NCBI GenBank assembly: GCA_034211115.1
Contig: JAXHTH010000213.1
Span: 1 to 31,732 of the forward strand
Source of the DNA: JAXHTH01 sp034211115
GTDB taxonomy: Bacteria > Planctomycetota > Phycisphaerae > Phycisphaerales > SM1A02
Direction: 5' to 3'
DNA length: 31,732 bases
Shown here: positions 1 to 11,229 of the stretch, piece by piece
How the letters are laid out: the number at the start of each line of letters is the position of its first letter
How positions within the stretch are numbered: position 1 is the first letter of the stretch
The notes under the pieces: model-generated
Told to the model about the DNA's origin: nothing
What the model saw: the letters and a program-made list of their open reading frames with translations, nothing else
The model's database searches: none
Position numbers and translations under genes: made by a program

Positions 1-2305
1 CGAGGACATCGGGCAACTGGTTCAGCGACATCACCTCATCAGCTTCGGACCGCATGAGAATGGGGATGAGTTGATTGGACTCCCGATACAGTCCGACGTT
101 GACGCCATCGAAGGCCAACTGCAGCGCCTGGTTGACCTGGCGGCGCGTGATTCCGTATCGGGCGGCCTGCGCCTCGTCGATGATCGGATTGACTCGTACC
201 GTTCTCTGCCGCCAGTCAGTTCGTATCGACTTCACGTACGGGTCGGCCGCCATGATCGTCTCGAACTGGTCGCCGAGCGCGCGGAGCGTATCGGGATCGG
301 GACCGCGCACCCGGGCCTGGATCTTGGCCTCCCCGCCGGGCCCGAGCACCATGCGCCAGGGCCAGCCGCGAGCGTCGGGATAGTGCGAGGCGAGGCGCTG
401 CTCGATCTGCGCCATCAGATCATCGATGATTCGGTCGTTCTCAACGGAGACAAGCAACTGGCCGTAGGAGGCGTTGGACATTTCCGGGCTGTACGTCAGT
501 TCGAAGCGCAGCGCGCCTGAGCCCGCGTTGGTCGCCACGGCCGTGACGCCTTCAAGGGTGAGGATCCACTCCGCGAGTTCGCGAAGTCGATCATCCACCG
601 CTTCAATCCGCGTGCTTTCCCGCATCCAGACATCAACCATGAACTGCGGCCGTGCCGACGCCGGGAAGAAACCCTGTTTCGCCTTGCCGAATCCGACGAC
701 GGCAGTGGCGAGCAGCACCAGCAGCACAACCACCGTCAGCCATCGCCAGGCCAGTGCGCGCTCCAGAAACGCCCGAAATGCCCGGAAGACAGGACCCGCG
801 TATGGGTCGCCCGTCTCCTCGCGGCGCGGCGAGCGCAGGAACATCGAGCCAAAGACCGGCGTGCTGGTCACGGCAAACACCCAGCTCAGCCCGAGCGAGA
901 CCCAGATCACCGTGAAGAGCGAGCCGGTGTAGTCCCCGGTGCTGTCGGGACTTAATCCGATCGGCGCGAAGGCGAGCACGGCGATCACCGTCGCGCCGAG
1001 GAGCGGCCAGGCCGTCTGCCGCACCACACGCCGTCCCGCCTCGCCTCGACTCAACCCCTGCTTGCTGCCGGCGATGATGCCCTCGACCACGACGATCGCG
1101 TTGTCGACCAGCATACCCAGCGCGATGATCAGGGCACCGAGCGAAATGCGCTGCAGATCGACGGCCAGCGCCTTCATCACGATGAAGCTGCCGAGGATCG
1201 TGAGCAGCAGGATCCCGCCGATCAGCAGCCCGGCACGCAGCCCCATCGCCAGGAGCAGCACGCCGATCACGATCACGACCGACTCGACGAGACCGAGCGT
1301 GAACCCGGCCACCGCCCGCTCGACCGCCTTGGGCTGCATGGACACGACGCCGAACTCGATGCCCACGGGTGTCTGCTGCCGCAGGTCGTCAAGTCGTTGC
1401 TGGACCGCTTCGCCCATCTCGACAACGTTGCCGCCGGCGACCGTCGAAACCCCGACGGCGATGGCGCGATAGTCATTGAATCGCAGGATGCTCGCGGGCG
1501 GATCGACGAAGCCGCGGCTGACCCGAGCGATATCCCCCAGGCGCAGCATCACGCCTTCGCGCGTCTGCACCATCAGATTCCGAATTGCCGTCACGGAGTC
1601 CAGCTCACCGCTTGGTACGACGGCGAGTCGTTGCCGGCCGACATCGACAGCGGCGGCCGGCGCCACGGATCCCTGTCCTTCCAGGGCGTTGACGAGTGTC
1701 CGTACGTCCGCTCCCAGCGCGCCCAGCCGTGCCGGAGAGAAATCGAGATAGATGGCTTCCCGGGGCTCACCCTGCAACGCGACACCACCCACGCCCTCGA
1801 CCAGCAGCAGCTCGTCGCGCAGGAACTTCGCGAAGTCGTGGATGTCATTGATATCGAAGCCGTCCCCGTAGATGTAGAGCAGGATGCCGTAGACGTCGCC
1901 GAAATCATCGTTGACCCTCGGCGGTCCGGCCCTGGGAGGAAGCTCCACTGCCGCCGCGCTGACCTTGCGCCGCAGCTCGTCCCAGATCTGCGGCAGATCG
2001 TCTCCACCGAACTGATCGCGTATGAAGACCTTGATCGTGGAACGGCCGGCGATGGACTGCGAGGTGACGTAATCAACCTGTTCCAGTTGCTGGATCGCCT
2101 CTTCCAGAGGATCGGTGACCTCATCGGCCACCTCCTCCGGTGTTGCTCCCGGGTACGGGGTGACGACGACCGCCTGCTTCAACGGGAAATCGGGATCCTC
2201 GAGCCGACCCAGCGACAGGTACGCCTCGATGCCCGCCAACAGGACCACCAGCGACACGACGATGGTCACCACGCGATAGTTAAGCGCCCAACTGGCCGGA
2301 TTCAT
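1..2305 (-). CDS. RND-family efflux permease, C-terminus cut by window edge
   Basis: Inner-membrane proton-driven pump subunit of a tripartite efflux system (AcrB/HAE-type). Translating the minus strand from ATG at 2305 gives an uninterrupted frame of about 768 codons to the left edge, so roughly the last quarter is missing. The N-terminus has a membrane segment (about residues 11-31) followed by the porter-domain hallmark YPGATPEEV near residues 50-58. The TM4 proton-relay motif reads GMLVDNAIVVVE, with D401 followed by N402, where AcrB has two Asp residues. Further hydrophobic stretches follow at about residues 335-385 and 425-480, then a second periplasmic domain starts after about residue 545. 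The start ATG overlaps the stop of the adaptor gene (ATGA), implying translational coupling. Substrate cannot be read from sequence. Family assignment is firm. Confidence 0.93.
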   Translation of the reverse strand, partial: MNPASWALNYRVVTIVVSLVVLLAGIEAYLSLGRLEDPDFPLKQAVVVTPYPGATPEEVADEVTDPLEEAIQQLEQVDYVTSQSIAGRSTIKVFIRDQFGGDDLPQIWDELRRKVSAAAVELPPRAGPPRVNDDFGDVYGILLYIYGDGFDINDIHDFAKFLRDELLLVEGVGGVALQGEPREAIYLDFSPARLGALGADVRTLVNALEGQGSVAPAAAVDVGRQRLAVVPSGELDSVTAIRNLMVQTREGVMLRLGDIARVSRGFVDPPASILRFNDYRAIAVGVSTVAGGNVVEMGEAVQQRLDDLRQQTPVGIEFGVVSMQPKAVERAVAGFTLGLVESVVIVIGVLLLAMGLRAGLLIGGILLLTILGSFIVMKALAVDLQRISLGALIIALGMLVDNAIVVVEGIIAGSKQGLSRGEAGRRVVRQTAWPLLGATVIAVLAFAPIGLSPDSTGDYTGSLFTVIWVSLGLSWVFAVTSTPVFGSMFLRSPRREETGDPYAGPVFRAFRAFLERALAWRWLTVVVLLVLLATAVVGFGKAKQGFFPASARPQFMVDVWMRESTRIEAVDDRLRELAEWILTLEGVTAVATNAGSGALRFELTYSPEMSNASYGQLLVSVENDRIIDDLMAQIEQRLASHYPDARGWPWRMVLGPGGEAKIQARVRGPDPDTLRALGDQFETIMAADPYVKSIRTDWRQRTVRVNPIIDEAQAARYGITRRQVNQALQLAFDGVNVGLYRESNQLIPILMRSEADEVMSLNQLPDVL

Positions 2306-3516
2306 CGCTGCTCCTCCATGAGCGTCACCCGCTGCCCTTCCCGGAGGAACGCCACCCCCGCCGTCACCACCCGTGCGCCCGGCACAAGTCCCTGGCTGAT
2401 GATCGCCGATTCATTGGCGACATCAACGACGGTGACCGGCGTCCCCCGCACCGTGAAGACACGATCCTCCGGCTCCGCGCGCCAGACCATGTGCTCGCCG
2501 CGCTCGTTCACGAAGAGCGCCGCGACGGGAACGACGAGTTGTCCGCCTTCGGTCGCCGTGCGGGCCGGCAGGATGATCGTCGCCGCCATGCCGGGCAGCA
2601 CGGTCAGATCGGTCGGCGCCGGCATCGTATAGATGACGCGATACGTCCCCGTCTGCGGATCCGCCTCCGCCGAAGCCTCCTTCACCGTGACCGGGTAGGT
2701 CTTCTCGGGTCTCACAGGGAACGTCACGCGCGTTGCGGCGGTCGACTGCCCCGCCTGATGCGCCGCGACGATTGACTCCGGAAGATCCACGGCCACGTCG
2801 AGTTGGGAGATATCCTGCAGCCGCACAACCGGAGTACCTGCCTGTACGTTCTGGAAATTCTCCGCCATGCGGGCCACGATCAGGGCCTCGGAGGGAGACC
2901 GCAGGACCGTATCGGCAAGCGCCTGCTCGGCGACTTTGAGCTGCGCCGCGGCAGCATCGACCGCCGCCTTCGCGTCGATGAGTTCCGCTTCGGACGCCGC
3001 CTGTGATTCGACCGCCCTGCGGATCCGCTCGAGGCGTGTCTGAGCCTGCTCGAGTTGCGGCCGCAGGGTCGCGACCTGCTGCTCGAACCGCGTGGGATCG
3101 ATGCGGGCCAGGACGGCGCCCTCCTCCACGCGCTGCCCCAACGCCAGGTTCGCTTCGATGAGCGGGCCGCTGACCTGGAAGGCCAGATCGACCGTGGTCC
3201 CGGCCAGCACCTCACCGCGCAAACGACGCTCGGGCCTTGTCCCGAGCTCGGTCGCCACCGCCGTCTTCACCGGGCGCACGATCTCGGTCGGCGGCGGCGG
3301 GGCTGGATTCCAGTCCACGAACAGCACCGCCCAGATTCCCCCGGCGAGCAACGCGGCCCCGACAAGGCCGCCGATCCACCGGCCGACGCTCCCCCCTCTC
3401 GCGCCGCGAGGCGTCCGTACTGCTGCCGGGGCCGATCCCGCCGCATCCGCGGGTGTCGCCGTTGCGGGTTCGGTTTCTCGTGGCTCCCTCTCTTCCGCAT
3501 TCGTCGGTGTATCCAT
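2302..3516 (-). CDS. RND efflux periplasmic adaptor (HlyD/AcrA family)
   Basis: Membrane-fusion protein that links the inner-membrane RND pump to an outer-membrane channel. It has 404 residues. The N-terminal 45 residues are polar and rich in Ala/Pro/Thr/Glu, followed by one membrane anchor at about 46-67, so it is held in the inner membrane rather than being a lipoprotein. A biotinyl-lipoyl-like half (VDLAFQVSGPLIE) sits near 108-120, then an alpha-helical hairpin rich in Gln/Ala/Glu (about 150-200), then the second lipoyl half and beta-barrel domains (LDVAVDLPESIV, then VLPGMAATIILPA). Length and domain order are normal for the family. The stop overlaps the ATG of the downstream permease by 4 bases, so the two are co-translated. 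The upstream region carries a strong palindrome (3553-3578), a possible control site. Confidence 0.93.
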   Translation of the reverse strand: MDTPTNAEEREPRETEPATATPADAAGSAPAAVRTPRGARGGSVGRWIGGLVGAALLAGGIWAVLFVDWNPAPPPPTEIVRPVKTAVATELGTRPERRLRGEVLAGTTVDLAFQVSGPLIEANLALGQRVEEGAVLARIDPTRFEQQVATLRPQLEQAQTRLERIRRAVESQAASEAELIDAKAAVDAAAAQLKVAEQALADTVLRSPSEALIVARMAENFQNVQAGTPVVRLQDISQLDVAVDLPESIVAAHQAGQSTAATRVTFPVRPEKTYPVTVKEASAEADPQTGTYRVIYTMPAPTDLTVLPGMAATIILPARTATEGGQLVVPVAALFVNERGEHMVWRAEPEDRVFTVRGTPVTVVDVANESAIISQGLVPGARVVTAGVAFLREGQRVTLMEEQR

Positions 3517-3552
3517 GGTCCTGTCCGTTCTCTCTCGAGCTCTGGTGCCGCT

Positions 3553-3578
3553 TCCGGGGCGCGTATGATAGCCCCGGA
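3553..3578. promoter_or_regulatory. 8-bp-arm palindrome in front of the adaptor gene
   Basis: A perfect inverted repeat, TCCGGGGC, 10-base spacer, GCCCCGGA, lies about 37-62 bases upstream of the adaptor ATG. On the minus strand the spacer holds TATCAT, a 5/6 match to a -10 box, with a weak -35-like ATGACC 19 bases further upstream (3590-3595). This geometry suits an operator overlapping a promoter for the leftward adaptor/permease operon. It could equally be an RNA hairpin in a leader transcript. There is no U-tract, so a simple intrinsic terminator is unlikely. The palindrome is directly visible; its role is inferred. Confidence 0.4.
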
Positions 3579-3597
3579 TGAAGATGGGAGGTCATCC

Positions 3598-3877
3598 GGC
3601 ATTGATGATGCCTGCCAGGATGTGCGTTCGGCGGCTGCTCCGTGGAGCGTTCGCGGACATTCGGGCAAACCCGCCGCAGGCTCCCGGACCGCCGATGTAA
3701 CCGGCGTGCTTCTGCTTTGTTTGCAGGATTCCCAGACGACGGAGGAGCCGGGAATCCGCCGGACGACGCCATGGTCTCGGTGCGCCGGGCCTCGGCCAGC
3801 CAGCCAATGCGTTTCAGGGAGCGCCATACATGAAATGAATCGTGGCGTCCCCGATCGCCGGATGCAAAAAGAGCATC
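3598..3877. other. Hairpin-rich intergenic stretch, possible structured RNA
   Basis: No protein gene is convincing here. The stretch holds a run of short perfect hairpins: GGCAT/ATGCC (3598-3612), GCTC/GAGC (3637-3648), CGGG/CCCG with a CAAA loop (3662-3673), CGCCG/CGGCG (3690-3706), CTGC/GCAG (3712-3726), GGATTCCC/GGGAATCC (3726-3757), GCCG/CGGC (3784-3796), GGCG/CGCC (3844-3859) and GATGC/GCATC (3861-3877). On the minus strand it would form the 5' leader of the adaptor/permease operon, and the loop of the 8-bp hairpin contains CTCCTCC, complementary to a Shine-Dalgarno sequence. I recognise no known riboswitch or RNA family. High GC makes chance hairpins common, so this is a candidate only. 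Confidence 0.25.
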
Positions 3878-4063
3878 GAGCACCGGTGCCTGGCTTTGTA
3901 AACGGACCCTCGCACCGAGTACGAGTCGTGGCCGCGGGGACCTTCTTCCTCCTGCCCGTCCGTTACTGGACCGCGGGCATGACTGTCCTGCACTTCACGG
4001 CCACGGGTGGACCACCGGGAAGCGAATCGTCACGACGCGCGATGCCGGAAGCGTCTCTCATCT

Positions 4064-4513
4064 TCATCCTCTCCGCGGCTCGGCCCACCCCAGCACCTCA
4101 TCCGTGAACCGTCCCGATACGACAGGACGACCATCTTCGGCGTGCTCGCGCGCCAGCCAGAGGATCGTCGGTTGATCGTGAATGACCACATCCGCATCAC
4201 CGACGACGCAGACCTCGACCGCCTCCGCCACGATCGGGAAGCCGCGTTGAACCGATCAGGGCATGTTGTGCGCCACGTCATCCTCGCCCGTCGAGTCGAC
4301 CTCGACGCCGACAGGCCGTCGCGTCGCAAGCACCTGACCAACGGTCCCCAGCGACGAACGGTCCGCCGCGCGGATCAGCGCCGCCTGCCCCGTCTCCAGA
4401 TACGGATCGGGAAACGCGACCTCGCGCTTGCGCTCGTCGGTGATCGACATGCCGGCCGTGATGATGTTCATGCGCCCGGCGCGGAGTTTGGGAATCAGGT
4501 TCGGCCAGTATCA
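4064..4513 (-). pseudogene. Decayed family-3 extracellular solute-binding protein
   Basis: One minus-strand frame, read through two in-frame TGA codons (4511-4513 and 4256-4258), gives recognisable pieces of an amino-acid-type periplasmic binding protein (SBP_bac_3). The first piece begins YWPNLIPKLRAG and continues to the family signature ITAGMSITDERKREVAFPDP, then YLETGQAALIR. After the second TGA the frame resumes with RGFPIVAEAVE and DADVVIHDQPTILWLARE, the usual second-lobe segment, ending at TGA 4064-4066 without the normal C-terminal helix. The N-terminal lobe is not readable; weak remnants (FMFRCLEDG, EVMWPEAM) lie in other frames up to about 4690. No ABC permease or ATPase is nearby. 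Ordinary genes in the window use TGA as stop, so recoding is unlikely and this is a relic. Confidence 0.75.
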
Positions 4514-4867
4514 GGTGGTGATTCGGAACGCTGTCCTTCGCCGCAACGCGCGGCGGCGAGCGGCGGCGGCATCGCCTCGGGCCACATGACCTCGGGGACG
4601 GCGGACTTGACGTGTCTGCTCCATCCTCGAGGCATCGGAACATGAATCCCGGGCCCGGCGGATCCCACCATGTGCCTCCCCTGAAGTCGGCCGCGAGTCG
4701 GAAGAGGAATCCAGCATGACCACTTGCTGCGCAAGCACTTCCGGATCGGGCGGAGCCGTCCTTAACGAACTGGACGACTACACCGATAATCGATCGATCA
4801 GTCGGTCGACGGCGATCCGCATGCCGGAACGGACTGGCCAGAGGCCGGGAGCGAGTTGACGGATGGC
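4514..4867. other. Non-coding stretch downstream of the RND permease
   Basis: This lies between the stop of the RND permease at 4868 and the solute-binding relic. I see no intact gene. The part below about 4690 may hold frameshifted remains of the relic's first lobe. Near 4779-4803 there is an imperfect dyad, ACCGA...TCGGT around an ATCGATCGAT core, which could act as a transcript end for the permease operon; it lacks a T-run. Confidence 0.4.
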
Positions 4868-8007
<3,140 letters not shown>

Positions 8008-8011
<4 letters not shown>

Positions 8012-9261
8012 GACGCCGCCTCGTCACCCGCCTCGTCACTTCGTGTCGATGTTGTGTCCCCTTCCCGGCGGAGAGGAAGTCCCTGCGTCACGGTCGCCAG
8101 GGAGGTGGTGACGACGTCCTCGCCCTCGTCAAGGCCACTTCGGACAAACGCATGCTCGGCATCGCGGAATACCACCTCCACCTCGCGGATGTCCAGCTTG
8201 CCGTCCGCCATCACCCACACCGTGTCGTTCTGGCGAAGATACTCGCGGTCCAGCCGAACGACACCCGCAAGCGGCTGGCCTTCGATCTGCAGCTCGACGA
8301 TCGTCCCGAGAATCATCGGCGGTCCGTCCGTCTCGCGCGCCAGGGGATCGGGAACCACCACCAGCACGCGCGCCAGCCGCGACTGCTGATCGACGTTGCC
8401 GATCAGCCGTGAGACGTATCCTCCGCGGACCGCGCCCGGCCCCCACGCGGTGGTGTGCCTGATCTGAACCGACGAGCCCCGCCCGCCATCCTGTGGAAAG
8501 CTGATCCACCGCAGATCGCGCAGCGGCACGCTCGCCATCACCCAGTACTCGTCGACCCCCACCAGCCGGGCGAGCGCATCGCCCGGGGCGACCTGGGAGC
8601 CGAGGTTGGCCGTGCGGCTGAGGATCTGCGCATCGAACGGTGCCGAGACGGTGGTGCGCGATAAGTCCAGCTTCGCCTGTTCCACGGCCGCCTCCGCCGC
8701 CCGGAGCTGAGCGCGGATCGACCTGATCTGCGGCTCGCGGAGGACGAGCGCCCGGTTCGCCGAGTCGATCTCTTCACCGAGGAGTTCGAACTCCTGCCGG
8801 GCCACTTCCTGTCTTCCCTCTTCGATCGCCAGGGAGGCCTGAACCTGCTCGAGCTCGGCCTGCCGCGAGGTCAGGACCTGCTCGAAGTCGGCCGGATCGA
8901 TCCTGAGCAGCTCCTGCCCGGCCTTCACGAGACCGCCGGGCACGAAAGCCGGCTCGAGGCGGACGATCTGCCCGCTCACGCGCGGGCCGAGCACGACGTC
9001 CCGCGCCGGCTCGACCACGCCGAGCACCTCCAGTCGAGGCCGATACGTGCCGCGGCCGGCCGCCGTTGTCTCGACAAGAGCCGCGGTTTTCCGGGTGACC
9101 GTCTCGCGCTCCGCGGTGGGCTCCGTGGAGTAGATCAGGTACGTCGCGCCCGCCGCCGCGCCGATGAGGACGATGCAGACGACGACGGTCAGGAGGACGC
9201 GCAGGATCGCGCCGCGGGGACGGGTTGTCACGCCTTCAGCCACGAGCAGCCTCTCTCTCAT
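8008..9261 (-). CDS. RND efflux periplasmic adaptor (HlyD/AcrA family)
   Basis: Membrane-fusion protein partnering the adjacent RND permease and outer-membrane factor. It has 417 residues with an N-terminal membrane anchor at about 19-44 (hydrophobic VLLTVVVCIVLIGAAAG). The first lipoyl half is around VVLGPRVSGQIVRLEP, then a long alpha-helical hairpin (about 130-200, heptad-like with many Gln/Glu/Leu), then the second half SAPFDAQILSRTANLGSQV and beta-barrel/membrane-proximal domains. Its stop overlaps the permease ATG (ATGA), and its first 26 bases overlap the end of the outer-membrane-factor gene, so all three are probably one transcript. A downstream GTG at codon 11 is an alternative start, but the ATG keeps the same anchor and a slightly better upstream purine run. 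Confidence 0.94.
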
Positions 9262-10753
9262 CAGGCTCGTCCTCGCCGCGGCCTTCCTTCACGTCCGGAG
9301 CCTCTCGGGGAGTTTCGAATCCGCCCGCCAGGGCACGATGGAGCGCGATCCGAAACGCAATCCGGTCCAGCCTCGCCGTGAGCAGATCGCGCTCGATCTG
9401 CTGCTGCTCGCGAAGGGCGGTGAGCACATCAATGAAGTCGGTGACCCCGTTCAGGTACTGCCAGCGCAACTGGCGATACGTCCGGCCCGCGAGGGCGAGT
9501 TGATCCTCCAGGCTTCGGATCCGCCGGACCTGATGCGCTTCCTGGGCCAGCGCATCCTCCACCTCGCGGAACGCGTCCAGCACGGTCTGGCCGTACTCCG
9601 CCAGTCGCCGACGGCGAACGGCCACCGTCCGCTCGACCTCGGCGCGTCGCCGACCGGCATCGAAGAGCGGTGCGGTGACCTGACCCGCCAGCGAGGTCAG
9701 CCAGGTGGTGAACAGCCCGGAGGGGTTCTCCGCCGTCGTGCTCCACGAGGCCGCCAGGTCGATGCGCGGATACTGGTCGGTCACCGCGACCGCGACATCC
9801 TTATCCGCGGCCTCCAGTCGCCGGAACGCGCTGAGCACATCCGGTCGTCGCTGCAACAGCTCGGCGGGCAATCCCGTCGCGGGCATCCCCGGCACGCGGG
9901 GCAGCGCCGGATCCGGCAGGTCCATCGCCTCCTGCGGCGGGCGGCCCACCAGCACCGCAAGCCGGTGTTCCAGAACCTCGATCCGCGACCGGGCGACGAC
10001 CATCTGCTCCCGTGTCGACTCGACAAGCTGTCGTTGTCGGAGCACGTCCGCACTGCCGGACTGGCCGACCGCGAATCTCTTCTCCAGCACCGTGAGCACG
10101 GTCAGGTTCGTCTCGAGTTGTGACCGGATCAACTCGAGTTGCAGGCGCGCGATGGCGAACTCATACCAGGTGAGCGCGACTTCCGCCGACAGGCTGATGG
10201 CTGCGGTCCGGTAGTCGGCGGCCGTCGCCGCCGCCCGCAGCCGTTCCGCGTCGACCGCCGACTCGATCCGTCCCCACAGGTCAACCTCGTAGGACGCGCC
10301 CAGTCCGAGACCGAGTCGGGTCTCATCATCGACATCGCTGCCCTCACGGAGCTCGCCATCGGCGGTGCCGTCAAGTTGCGGGAACAGGCCGGACCGTTCC
10401 CGCCGCATGATGGCTCGCGCCTCCTGGAGCCTCTCCCATGCCGCGATCAACGTGAAGTTGTCGGAGAGGGCAAGCCGGATGTTGTCGTTCAGGGGTTCAT
10501 CGTGGAACGCCCTCCACCACCGATCGGGCGGCGGCCCGTCGCCGCTGCGGGAGAACGCCGGAACCGTTTGAAGCGGAAGCGATCCTCGAGGTTCGGCAGA
10601 AGCGCAGCCGGGCATCGGCAGCGCCACCGTCGAGAGCAAAACCGCCGAACCGAGCGCCCGGCGCAGGCGGAGCGGGCGCAACCAGTGCGCAGACGAGCTC
10701 CCGTCATATGTGGGTGCAGACAGGCGCCTGGACTTCAGGATCATAACAGACAT
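9236..10753 (-). CDS. Outer-membrane factor lipoprotein of efflux system (TolC/NodT family)
   Basis: Trimeric outer-membrane channel completing the tripartite pump. The open frame continues upstream to 11059, but that extra part is basic, low-complexity and unlike the family. I place the start at ATG 10753 (505 residues, normal for NodT proteins); ATG 10744 is also possible, and neither has a strong Shine-Dalgarno. A hydrophobic segment and lipobox-like LPMPGC put the lipidated Cys at about residue 50, a rather long leader. Both OEP repeats are visible: YEVDLWGRIESAVDAERLRA with TWYEFAIARLQLELI in the first half, and FDAGRRRAEVERTVAVRRRR with LDAFREVEDALAQE in the second. It is first in the leftward cassette and may also serve the second RND pair, which lacks an outer-membrane factor in this window. 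Confidence 0.9.
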   Translation of the reverse strand: MSVMILKSRRLSAPTYDGSSSAHWLRPLRLRRALGSAVLLSTVALPMPGCASAEPRGSLPLQTVPAFSRSGDGPPPDRWWRAFHDEPLNDNIRLALSDNFTLIAAWERLQEARAIMRRERSGLFPQLDGTADGELREGSDVDDETRLGLGLGASYEVDLWGRIESAVDAERLRAAATAADYRTAAISLSAEVALTWYEFAIARLQLELIRSQLETNLTVLTVLEKRFAVGQSGSADVLRQRQLVESTREQMVVARSRIEVLEHRLAVLVGRPPQEAMDLPDPALPRVPGMPATGLPAELLQRRPDVLSAFRRLEAADKDVAVAVTDQYPRIDLAASWSTTAENPSGLFTTWLTSLAGQVTAPLFDAGRRRAEVERTVAVRRRRLAEYGQTVLDAFREVEDALAQEAHQVRRIRSLEDQLALAGRTYRQLRWQYLNGVTDFIDVLTALREQQQIERDLLTARLDRIAFRIALHRALAGGFETPREAPDVKEGRGEDEPDEREAARG

Positions 10754-11229
10754 CGTCAGGTCACTGTAATCCGGACGGGGACGTCTCAGCCGCGGATCCC
10801 GGCCTCGCGTGGCGGACTGCCGCGGTTCACGCCGGTTCTCTGCGCTGACGGTCATACGAGGGTAGGCGTCGAGTGGGGGAAGAACCGCCCGTTCCCGCGG
10901 AGATCCGGAGATTCGTCGGGGCGGGAAGCTCGCGCAACCGGGCTCAATGGAGCACGGTGTCCGGTTGACGCGGCGCGGGTGCGCCGTGGCCGGTGCGAAG
11001 AGGGTTCCGTCCCGGCCGGATGCCGCCACCACGGCGGGACGCTCCCGTCCCGTGAACACGCGGAAGTCCCGGAGCAGGACCAGCCCGGATGAGGCCCGCC
11101 TTCACGCCGATCGGACCTTTGAAAGTCGCGGCCGGGCGAACCGCAACCGAGGGCCGCCGCGCGCTACGATCCCGGCCCGCGCGAGGACGCCCCGCGGGGC
11201 ATGTACGAAAAGGCGATCGCGATACTCCA
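10754..11229. other. Divergent intergenic region between efflux operon and desaturase
   Basis: About 475 bases between the leftward outer-membrane-factor gene and the rightward desaturase. It should hold promoters for both, but I find no convincing -35/-10 pair. There is a perfect hairpin CGGGACG/CGTCCCG with a CTCC loop at 11035-11052; its 6-bp core GGGACG-N4-CGTCCC also occurs at 15414-15429. Open frames crossing the region are basic and compositionally biased and look like shadows. A tiny frame encoding MYEKAIAILQ ends in the desaturase start (overlapping ATGA) and could be a leader peptide, but support is weak. Confidence 0.4.

Noticed and set aside
3662..3706. Cyclic-di-GMP (GEMM) riboswitch suggested by GGGCAAACCC
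   Set aside because: The GACGCAAAGCC half of the core and the tetraloop-receptor arrangement are missing; only the short GCAAACC match is present.
3690..3723. Intrinsic terminator: CGCCG/CGGCG hairpin followed by a T-rich stretch on the plus strand
   Set aside because: The stem is only 5 bp, the T-rich part is interrupted by C and G, and no plus-strand gene ends nearby.
4256..4513. Recoding of TGA (selenocysteine or Trp) in the solute-binding relic
   Set aside because: Family members have no Sec or conserved Trp there, both protein ends are missing, and other genes in the window end normally in TGA.
10754..11059. N-terminal 102-residue extension of the outer-membrane factor frame
   Set aside because: Basic and low-complexity, with no family similarity; it would bury the lipoprotein signal about 150 residues inside the protein.
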